Shown here: positions 6,240-11,842 of the stretch, piece by piece
Numbering within the stretch: position 1 is the first letter of the stretch
Layout: each line of letters starts with the position of its first letter
Assembly (NCBI GenBank): GCA_003487005.1
Contig: DNFG01000093.1
Location: 1-11,842 of the forward strand
DNA: 11,842 nucleotides
Direction of reading: 5' to 3'
From: Bryobacterales bacterium
GTDB taxonomy: Bacteria; Acidobacteriota; Terriglobia; Bryobacterales; Bryobacteraceae
Program-made: the position numbers and the translations under genes
Notes under the pieces: model-generated
Seen by the model: only the letters and a program-made list of their open reading frames with translations
Database searches by the model: none
What the model was told of the DNA's origin: nothing

Positions 6240-6652
6240 ATCCGGATGAACTGGGGGCATTGATTGCGGGGTCGGGGCTGCTGTTCGGGCTGGTGATGAC
6301 GCTGGTGTCCGTCGTTATACCGATCGTCGCGTACTGGAAGATCATCGGGAAGACGGGGCATCCGGCGCCGCTGGCGCTGGTGATTCTGTTTCCGCTGGCG
6401 GGGTTGGTTTTGTTGTACTGGCTGGCGTTTTCGGAATGGCCGGCATTGAACCGGGGGAGACTGGCGCCGGCGCCAGTGCCGATGCCGCCGCCGGTTTATC
6501 CCCCGGCGCCGGCGTATCCGGAACCTCCGGTGGCCGCCGCGCCGCAGACGCCCCAGCCCGGGTTCCGCTTCTGCACGGGGTGTGGAGTGAGCCTGGAGGG
6601 GATTGAGCGGTTCTGCGCGAACTGCGGGAAACCGGTGAATCCGGGCGGTTGA
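6236..6652 (+). CDS. Two-helix membrane protein with Pro-rich linker and C-terminal zinc ribbon
   Basis: This 138-residue protein has transmembrane segments at about 10-33 and 45-64, joined by YWKIIGKTGHP and followed by FSEWPALNRG. A Pro/Ala-rich linker (about 77-108) leads to a zinc ribbon with Cys pairs at 113/116 and 127/130 (CTGCG...CANCG). The zinc ribbon is probably cytoplasmic, displayed on a flexible tether. The membrane half resembles the preceding protein, so this is a duplication to which a tether and ribbon were added (or from which they were lost). Zinc-ribbon tails of this type often act as protein-binding modules, but no partner can be named from sequence. The ATG overlaps the upstream stop (ATGA). 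Confidence 0.85.
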   Translation: MNPDELGALIAGSGLLFGLVMTLVSVVIPIVAYWKIIGKTGHPAPLALVILFPLAGLVLLYWLAFSEWPALNRGRLAPAPVPMPPPVYPPAPAYPEPPVAAAPQTPQPGFRFCTGCGVSLEGIERFCANCGKPVNPGG

Positions 6653-6806
6653 CAGGCCCGGGGGGCGGGGTGTGGTGGTGTCGTCCGTGAAGGGGAGACG
6701 TGTGGGCGGCGGGAGACCGGGTTGTGGCGTGCTGTGAGCGGGCCGGGGGTTTCCGGAGAGCCGGTCAGGGAAGGGGCGGAGTGAAGGCGATCGGGGATTG
6801 GACGGG
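6653..6806. other. Intergenic gap between convergent genes, no clear element
   Basis: This is 154 bases of G-rich sequence between the zinc-ribbon gene and the dsrE-like gene. A 6-bp GC stem (CCGGGC 6641-6646 with GCCCGG 6656-6661) spans the zinc-ribbon stop, and a short CCGG-AGAG-CCGG repeat lies near 6753. Neither has a T tract or enough length to call a terminator. No small gene with a ribosome site is apparent. Confidence 0.5.
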
Positions 6807-7154
6807 TCAGAAGACGAGGACGCGGCTGGATTCGCGGGTCCGGCGGGAGAGTTCCTCGAGGTTGCTTTTGTGGGTGCCGGGGATGAGTTGATCGTCGGTG
6901 ATACCGCGGGCTTCCATGCAGGTGCGGCAGACGCCGGCTTTGCGGTGGCCGGCGAGGAAGCGCTGGAGCATCCATTCGGTATTGTGGCCGTTGGCGGGTT
7001 CGGGCTGGCCGGAGGCGGCGGAGGCGACGCCATCGCCGATGAAGAAGAGGCGGACTTCGGTTTCGGTATCGGCGGTGAGGGCGGTGGCCAGGCGGAGGGC
7101 GTTGTAGGTGCGCTCCGCGGCTGGGGGTTCGTTGATGATGATGAGGCAGGTCAC
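6807..7154 (-). CDS. DsrE/DsrF-like family protein
   Basis: This 115-residue single-domain protein resembles the DsrE/YchN superfamily: a strand-first start (TCLIIINEPP), then RTYNALRLATAL, VRLFFIGDGV, and a Cys-pair loop KAGVCRTCMEARGI (about residues 72-85). It ends in SSRVLVF. Family members form oligomers and carry sulfur on a conserved cysteine, or act as uncharacterised redox or sulfur-relay proteins; here C75 and C78 are the candidates. The GTG start overlaps the TGA of the upstream dehydrogenase gene (GTGA), with a GAGG site 7 bases before it, so the two form an operon with coupled translation. There is no neighbouring dsr, tus or rhodanese gene to tell which sulfur pathway is involved. 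The exact function is unknown. Confidence 0.8.
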   Translation of the reverse strand: MTCLIIINEPPAAERTYNALRLATALTADTETEVRLFFIGDGVASAASGQPEPANGHNTEWMLQRFLAGHRKAGVCRTCMEARGITDDQLIPGTHKSNLEELSRRTRESSRVLVF

Positions 7155-8167
7155 GCGAGGGCCTCGATCTGGGCGATGACGGCGGAGGTGAACTCTTCGG
7201 TGGTGGCGGAGCCGCCGAGGTCGCGGGTGAGGTGTTTGCTTTCGCGGAAGACGGCCATGAGGGCTTTCTGGAAGCGGTCGGCGGCGGCGGGTTCGCCGAG
7301 GTAACGGAGCATGAGGATGGCGGAGGACATGAGGGCGGTGGGATTGGCGACGCCCTGGCCCGCGATATCGGGGGCAGAGCCGTGGACAGCTTCGAAGACG
7401 GCGTGATCCTCGCCCATGTTGGCGCCGGGGACGACGCCGAGGCCGCCGACGAGGCCGGCGGCGAGGTCGCTGACGATGTCGCCGTAGAGGTTGGGGAGGA
7501 TGAGGACGTCGAACGTTTCGGGCCGCATGACGAGTTGCATTGAAGCGTTATCGACGATGAGTTCGTTGTAGGCGATTTCGGGGTAATCGGCGGCGACTTC
7601 GCGGCAGCAGCGGATGAAGAGTCCGTCGCTGAGCTTCATGATGTTGGCTTTGTGGACGGCGGTGATCTTCTTGCGGCCGTTCTTGCGGGAGTATTCGAAG
7701 GCGTAGCGCGCGATGCGCATGGAGGCGTAGCGGGTGATGATTTTGAGGCTTTCGACGACGTCCTTGACGACTTCATGTTCGAGGCCGGAGTAAAGATCTT
7801 CCGTGTTTTCGCGGAAGATCACCATGTCGATGTTGACGTCCTGGAAGCGGGTTTTGAGGCCCGGGAGGGTGAAGACGGGACGGACGTTGGCGAACAGGTC
7901 GAGGCGTTTGCGCAGGGTGACGTTGACGCTCTTGAAGCCGCCGGCGATGGGGGTGGTGACGGGACCCTTCAGGCCGATGCGGGTGCGTTCGAGGGATTCA
8001 AGGACGTGCGGGGGCAGGGACGTGCCGGTCTGCTCGATGATGGCGGCGGAGAGTTCCTGGCGGTCCCAATCGATTTTGACGCCGGTGGCGGCGAGGGCGC
8101 GGACGGTTGCATCGGCGACTTCGGGTCCGATGCCGTCGCCGGGGAGGAGGGTGATCTGGTATGCCAC
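7151..8167 (-). CDS. NAD-type isocitrate/isopropylmalate dehydrogenase family protein (likely isocitrate dehydrogenase)
   Basis: This 338-residue beta-decarboxylating dehydrogenase would oxidise a (2R,3S)-hydroxyacid such as isocitrate to a 2-oxoacid and CO2. Signatures seen are ITLLPGDGIGPEV (5-17), the substrate loop S80-V-N-V-T-L-R-K, R96, FRENTEDLYSG with R119 and Tyr126, Lys173 in AVHKANIMK, Asp206 in VDNAS, and the metal pair D230/D234 in YGDIVSDLAAG. The adenosine-binding loop VHGSAPDIAG has Asp267-Ile268 where E. coli NADP-dependent Icd has Lys344-Tyr345, so NAD is the expected cofactor. The S-x-N-x-x-LRK loop and LDLFANVRP favour isocitrate (IDH3-like) over isopropylmalate, but homoisocitrate or other substrates cannot be excluded. 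The start is the GTG at 8165-8167 (V-A-Y-Q-I-T-L-L-P); no clear Shine-Dalgarno is visible. It is followed by the overlapping dsrE-like gene and is divergent from purH across 45 bases. Confidence 0.88.
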   Translation of the reverse strand: MAYQITLLPGDGIGPEVADATVRALAATGVKIDWDRQELSAAIIEQTGTSLPPHVLESLERTRIGLKGPVTTPIAGGFKSVNVTLRKRLDLFANVRPVFTLPGLKTRFQDVNIDMVIFRENTEDLYSGLEHEVVKDVVESLKIITRYASMRIARYAFEYSRKNGRKKITAVHKANIMKLSDGLFIRCCREVAADYPEIAYNELIVDNASMQLVMRPETFDVLILPNLYGDIVSDLAAGLVGGLGVVPGANMGEDHAVFEAVHGSAPDIAGQGVANPTALMSSAILMLRYLGEPAAADRFQKALMAVFRESKHLTRDLGGSATTEEFTSAVIAQIEALA

Positions 8168-8212
8168 GATAACTATGGTAGCAACGCCCAACTCGTGAAA
8201 GAATAGAGACTT
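8168..8212. promoter_or_regulatory. Short divergent region between the dehydrogenase gene and purH
   Basis: Only 45 bases lie between the GTG of the leftward dehydrogenase and the ATG of purH. The stretch is markedly AT-richer than its flanks (GATAACTATGGTA, GTGAAAGAATAGAG), as expected for back-to-back promoters, but no clear consensus boxes can be assigned. Regulatory sites for both genes would have to overlap here or extend into the coding ends. Confidence 0.42.
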
Positions 8213-9769
8213 ATGTCCGCAATCAAACGTGCCCTTCTCAGTGTGACCGACAAGAGTGGACTTGTGGGGTTCGCGCAAGGACTCGCCGCCCTCGGCGTCG
8301 AGCTGATATCGACCGGCGGGACGGCGAAGCTGCTCCGGGAAGGGGGGCTGAAGGTCCACGATGTAGCGGAGGTGACGGGCTTTCCGGAGATGCTGGATGG
8401 GCGGGTGAAGACGATTCATCCGCGGATCGCGGCGGGAGTTCTGGCGATCCGGGAGAACCCGGCGCACATGCAGGCGCTGGCGGCGCACGCCATTCCGACG
8501 ATCGATCTGCTGGTGGTAAACCTGTACGATTTCGCGGCCGCGGCGGCGAAGCCGGGGGCGACGATCGAGGAGTTGATCGAGAACATCGACATCGGGGGGC
8601 CGACGATGATCCGGGCGGCGGCGAAGAACCATCAGGACGTGGCGATTGTCACGGACCCCGAGGATTACGACGCGCTGCTCGAAGAGATGAACGCGAACGG
8701 CGGGGCGCTGGGGCTGAAGACGAAGTGGGATCTGGCGCGGAAGGCGTACGCGCTGACGGCGCGCTACGACGCGGCGATCACGACGAGGCTGGCGCAGATC
8801 GAGGTGGAGGACGGGCGTTATAAAGATCAGCCGGCGGGACTGCCGAAGACTTTGTCCATTCAAGTGCCGGGCCGGCAGGTGCTGCGTTACGGGGAGAACC
8901 CGCATCAGCAGGCGGCGCTGTACGCGGCGGGCGCGGAGGGGGTGGCGAACGGCGAGCAGTTGCACGGCAAGGAACTGAGCTACAACAATCTGGTGGACCT
9001 GGACGCGGCGTGGCAGTTGATCAACGAGTTCAGTGAGCCGGCGGCGGCGATCATCAAGCACACGAACCCTTGCGGCTGCGCGCAGCACGACGTACTGGCG
9101 GAGGCGTACCGGCGGGCGCTGGCGGCGGACCCAGTGTCGGCGTTCGGGGGTGTGCTGGCGTTCAATCGCGAACTGGACGAAGAGACGGCGCACGAAGTGT
9201 CGAAGTTGTTCGTGGAGGCGATCGCGGCGCCGGGGTTCTCGTACAAGGCGTTGTCGATCCTGATGGCGAAGAAGAATCTGCGGCTGGTGAAGGTGCGGGG
9301 CGGGGCATCGGAAGAGCCGGTGGTGAAGTCGATCTCGGGGGGGTATCTGGTGCAGTCGGCCGACGCGGCGACGCTGAACCGGGCCGAGGCGAAGATCGTA
9401 ACGCAGCGGGGGCCGTCGGTGGAGGAGTGGAAGTCGCTGGAGTTCGCGTGGAAGGTGGCGAAGCACGTGAAGTCGAACGCGATCGTGTATGCGAAGGACG
9501 GGCAGTTGATCGCGGCGGGGGCGGGTCAGATGAGCCGGGTGGATTCGGTGAAGGTGGGGGCGATGAAGGCGGTGCTGCCGCTGGCGGGGTCGGTGGTGGC
9601 GTCGGACGCGTTCTTCCCGTTCCCGGACGGGTTGGAGGCGGCGGCGGCGAACGGCGCGACGGCGTTCATTCAGCCTGGGGGGTCGGTGAAAGACGCGGAT
9701 GTGATCGCGGCGGCGGATGCTTTGGGGGTGGCGATGGTGTTCACGGGGATCCGGCACTTCCGGCACTGA
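8213..9769 (+). CDS. purH: Bifunctional AICAR formyltransferase / IMP cyclohydrolase
   Basis: PurH (518 residues, normal length) carries out the last two steps of IMP synthesis: transfer of a formyl group from 10-formyl-THF to AICAR, then ring closure to IMP. The N-terminal cyclohydrolase (about 1-200) shows [35 protein letters not shown] and [13 protein letters not shown]. The C-terminal transferase shows LRYGENPHQ (224-232), [12 protein letters not shown], the catalytic Lys282-His283 in [29 protein letters not shown] and the ending DAFFPFPDG...FTGIRHFRH. All key motifs are intact. The ATG at 8213 has only a weak AGAG upstream. A strong hairpin terminator follows 24 bases after the stop. Codons end mostly in G (GCG, CTG, GGG), in line with the local strand skew. 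Confidence 0.97.
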   Translation: MSAIKRALLSVTDKSGLVGFAQGLAALGVELISTGGTAKLLREGGLKVHDVAEVTGFPEMLDGRVKTIHPRIAAGVLAIRENPAHMQALAAHAIPTIDLLVVNLYDFAAAAAKPGATIEELIENIDIGGPTMIRAAAKNHQDVAIVTDPEDYDALLEEMNANGGALGLKTKWDLARKAYALTARYDAAITTRLAQIEVEDGRYKDQPAGLPKTLSIQVPGRQVLRYGENPHQQAALYAAGAEGVANGEQLHGKELSYNNLVDLDAAWQLINEFSEPAAAIIKHTNPCGCAQHDVLAEAYRRALAADPVSAFGGVLAFNRELDEETAHEVSKLFVEAIAAPGFSYKALSILMAKKNLRLVKVRGGASEEPVVKSISGGYLVQSADAATLNRAEAKIVTQRGPSVEEWKSLEFAWKVAKHVKSNAIVYAKDGQLIAAGAGQMSRVDSVKVGAMKAVLPLAGSVVASDAFFPFPDGLEAAAANGATAFIQPGGSVKDADVIAAADALGVAMVFTGIRHFRH

Positions 9770-9792
9770 TCCGCAGATCAAGTTCAAAGGAG

Positions 9793-9826
9793 AAGGCCCC
9801 GGCGGGCGGTTGCCAGCCGGGGCCTT
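9793..9826. terminator. Strong hairpin terminator shared by purH and the EF-G-like gene
   Basis: AAGGCCCCGGC (9793-9803) pairs perfectly over 11 bp with GCCGGGGCCTT (9816-9826). The 12-base loop holds a further GGC/GCC 3-bp stem. On the plus strand a TTTGGTTTG run follows; on the minus strand the hairpin is followed by a TTCTCCTTTG stretch. It sits between two convergent genes (stops at 9769 and 9854), so it probably ends both transcripts. Confidence 0.85.
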
Positions 9827-9853
9827 TGGTTTGAGTGTTTGTGGGGCCTGGGA

Positions 9854-11842
9854 CTATTCGTCTTCGTCCTCGACGCCGGTCATTTCGGCGCGGGCGGCGG
9901 CGATGATTTTCTCGGCCTGCTGCTGCGGGACGTAGTCGTAGTGGGAGGCTTCCATGGAGAAGGAGGCGCGGCCCTGGGTGATCGAGGTGAGGTCGTTCTG
10001 GTAGGTGAGCATTTCGGACATGGGGACCTGGGCGCGGATGATCTGGGTGCCGCCCTTGGTGTCCATGCCCTGAATGCGGCCGCGGCGGGTGTTGAGGTCG
10101 CTCATGAGGTCGCCGGCGTATTCGACGGGGGCGACCACTTCGACCTGCATGATGGGTTCGAGCAGGGTGGCCTTGGCCTGTTCCATGCCGAGCTTGAAGG
10201 CTTTGCGGGCGGCCATCTTGAACGACATTTCGGAGGAGTCGACGTCGTGATACTGGCCGTCATAGAGGGTGACCTTGAAGTCCACGACCGGGAATCCGGC
10301 GAGGTAGCCCTTCTGGGCGGCTTCGACGAGGCCCTTTTCGATGGCGGGGATGAACTGCTTGGGGACCGCGCCGCCGAAGATGGCGTTGGCGAATTCGAAC
10401 TTCTGGCCGCGTTCGAGGGGTTCCATCTTGATCTTGATATCGCCGAACTGGCCGTGGCCGCCGGTCTGTTTCTTGTGGCGCCCGTGGACATCGGCGAAGC
10501 CGCGGATGGTTTCGCGATAGGGGATCTTGGGGGCGTTCAGTTCGACTTCGACGTTATAGCGGCGTTTGAGGCGGCTGACGATGATTTCGACGTGCTGGCC
10601 GCCTGAACCGGCGAGGAGGAAGTCCTTGGTTTGGGGGTCGCGATAGAAGCGGAGGCCCTGGTCTTCCTCGATGATGCGGTTGACGGCATTGCCCATGCGG
10701 TCTTCGTCATTGCGGGACTTGGCGGAGATGGCGTAGGCGATGGAGGGTTCCGGGGTTTCGACCTTGGGGAAGGCGATGGAGTCGCCCTTTTCGCAGAGGG
10801 TATCGGCGGTGAGGACGTCCTTGAGTTTCGCGACGACGCCGATATCGCCGGCGTGCAGTTCGTTCACGGGGAGGGTTTCCTTGCCCTGGGGGACGCTGAG
10901 GTGGGCGAGGCGCTCAGTGGACGAGGAGCGGATGCAGACGAGGTTGGCGTCGTTCTTGAGGACGCCGGAGCAGACCTTGAAGAAGGAGAGGCGGCCGGCG
11001 AAGGGGTCGGCGACGGTTTTGAAGACGTAGGCGGTGACGTGGTCCTTGTCGGTGATGGGGCGTTCGACCTCTTCGCCGGCGACCATGGCCTTGAGGGCGG
11101 GGTGTTCGGTGGGATTGGGGGCGAATTCGAGGACGAAATCCATCAGGAGGTCGGTGCCGATATTGGCGAGGGCGGAGCCACAGAGGACGGGGAAGATCTT
11201 GTCCTCCTTGATGGAATCGTGGAGGCCGGCATACATGTGCTCAGGGGCGAGAGTCCCCTTCTCGAAGAACTCCTCCATGAGTTCGTCCTTGCCTTCGGCG
11301 ATGTGTTCGATGAGTTCGTCGTGGAGTTCCTTGGCGCGGGCGGCGAGGGCGTCAGGGATGGGAATTTCCTTGCCTTTCCCGGAGCCATTGGGCTCGTACT
11401 GGAAGGCTTTCATGTGGACGAGATCGATGATGCCGTTGAAGTCGCGCTCAGAGCCGATGGGGAGGGCGACGGGGACGCAGTGGCGGCCGAAGGCTTCCTG
11501 GATGGCTTCGAGAGTGCGGTCGAAGGAGGCGTTCTCGCGGTCGAGTTTGTTGATGAACAGGACGCGGGGCTGGTTGAAGTCTTCGGCGAACTGCCAGACT
11601 TTCTCGGTCTGAACTTCGACGCCGCCGACGGCATCGACGACGACGAGAGCGGCATCGGCGGCGGCCATGGCGGTCTTCGTGTCGTACATGAAGAGGTTAA
11701 AGCCCGGCGTGTCGAGCACGTTCAGCTTTTTCTTTTTCCATTCGATCGCGGCGAGCGAGGTGGAGATGGTGATTTTCCGGGCGATCTCTTCGTCGTCGTG
11801 ATCGGTAAGCGTGTTGCCCTCGTCGACTCGGGTCAAGCGGGT
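9854..11842 (-). CDS. Elongation factor G-like GTPase (EF-G2 type), 5' end cut by window
   Basis: About 662 residues of an EF-G-family translational GTPase are present. The first roughly 40 residues, including the P-loop, lie beyond the window; the TTG at 11836 is internal and not a start. Seen in order: a switch I region VDEGNTLTD...RKITIST, G3 DTPG (11702-11713), G4 NKLD (11540-11551), G5 CGSAL, domain II, then a domain III-V region with GGHGQFGDIKI, PKQFIPAIEKGLVEAAQKG, VDSSEMSFKMAARKAF and LNTRRGRIQGM. Two features separate it from canonical EF-G: DTPG is followed by Phe-Asn instead of His-Val, losing the catalytic His, and switch I reads R-K-I-T instead of R-G-I-T. Both fit the EF-G-like (EF-G2) group and not the main FusA. 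The role is probably auxiliary to translation; the true activity is unknown. It ends in an acidic tail (GVEDEDE). Confidence 0.9.
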   Translation of the reverse strand, partial: TRLTRVDEGNTLTDHDDEEIARKITISTSLAAIEWKKKKLNVLDTPGFNLFMYDTKTAMAAADAALVVVDAVGGVEVQTEKVWQFAEDFNQPRVLFINKLDRENASFDRTLEAIQEAFGRHCVPVALPIGSERDFNGIIDLVHMKAFQYEPNGSGKGKEIPIPDALAARAKELHDELIEHIAEGKDELMEEFFEKGTLAPEHMYAGLHDSIKEDKIFPVLCGSALANIGTDLLMDFVLEFAPNPTEHPALKAMVAGEEVERPITDKDHVTAYVFKTVADPFAGRLSFFKVCSGVLKNDANLVCIRSSSTERLAHLSVPQGKETLPVNELHAGDIGVVAKLKDVLTADTLCEKGDSIAFPKVETPEPSIAYAISAKSRNDEDRMGNAVNRIIEEDQGLRFYRDPQTKDFLLAGSGGQHVEIIVSRLKRRYNVEVELNAPKIPYRETIRGFADVHGRHKKQTGGHGQFGDIKIKMEPLERGQKFEFANAIFGGAVPKQFIPAIEKGLVEAAQKGYLAGFPVVDFKVTLYDGQYHDVDSSEMSFKMAARKAFKLGMEQAKATLLEPIMQVEVVAPVEYAGDLMSDLNTRRGRIQGMDTKGGTQIIRAQVPMSEMLTYQNDLTSITQGRASFSMEASHYDYVPQQQAEKIIAAARAEMTGVEDEDE

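Noticed and set aside
4512..6260. Very long minus-strand Arg/Pro-rich frame opposite the glycosyltransferase gene
   Set aside because: Extreme Arg/Pro/His bias typical of reverse-complemented GCG/CGG-rich codons; the plus strand encodes two recognisable domains in the same place.
6461..6476. Perfect 16-base palindrome CTGGCGCCGGCGCCAG
   Set aside because: It lies in the Ala/Pro-coding linker of the zinc-ribbon gene, where GCG/GCC/CCG codons readily create palindromes. No second copy or regulatory context is seen.
6641..6661. 6-bp GC hairpin across the zinc-ribbon stop codon as a terminator
   Set aside because: Short stem followed by a G run, not a T tract; expected by chance at this GC content.
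9839..10606. Open frame antisense to the EF-G-like gene
   Set aside because: Composition-driven shadow (Gly/Ala/Asp-rich) of conserved EF-G domains IV and V.
1..11842. CRISPR arrays, tRNA/rRNA genes, insertion sequences, integrases
   Set aside because: No repeat-spacer pattern, no RNA gene signature and no transposase or integrase motif was seen in any frame.

Overview
The window is GC-rich bacterial chromosomal DNA, about 68-72% GC in most of the lines I counted, densely packed with genes. No rRNA, tRNA, CRISPR array, transposase or integrase is visible. The gene families fit Acidobacteriota (perhaps a Bryobacterales/Solibacter-like lineage): a glycosyltransferase-methyltransferase fusion, an NAD-type isocitrate dehydrogenase, an EF-G2-like GTPase and an ArsA-type ATPase in an operon with an ATP-grasp enzyme. 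This placement is inference from gene types and composition, not from a marker gene. Both ends are cut. Bases 1-14 are an Illumina adapter remnant, so the left end is a contig edge, and the right end truncates the 5' part of the EF-G-like gene.

Layout. (1) 15-1777, plus strand: a COG4637-type AAA/ABC ATPase overlapping (ATGA) a DUF4276, TOPRIM-like protein. This two-gene cassette resembles ATPase-TOPRIM anti-phage modules, and its GC is clearly lower than in the rest of the window. (2) 1788-4430, minus strand: a tight three-gene operon of an ArsA/GET3-like ATPase, a 77-residue protein with a CxxCxC cluster, and an ATP-grasp ligase. (3) 4518-5930, plus: a fused GT2 glycosyltransferase and class I methyltransferase. 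(4) 5994-6652, plus: two overlapping small membrane-protein genes that look like a tandem duplication, the second with an added Pro-rich linker and a zinc ribbon. (5) 6807-8167, minus: NAD-type isocitrate/isopropylmalate dehydrogenase overlapping (GTGA) a DsrE-family protein. (6) 8213-9769, plus: purH, divergent from the dehydrogenase. (7) 9854-window end, minus: the EF-G-like GTPase, separated from purH by a strong shared hairpin terminator.

The genes serve housekeeping metabolism (purine synthesis, TCA-type decarboxylation), envelope or glycan modification, translation-type GTPase function, and two less understood modules: the probable defence pair at the left edge and the ArsA/Cys-cluster/ATP-grasp operon. 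The plus strand is G-rich over C in every sample line I counted, whichever strand is coding. This points to strong replication-linked skew with plus as the leading strand, and it probably explains the long antisense open frames that shadow the minus-strand genes.
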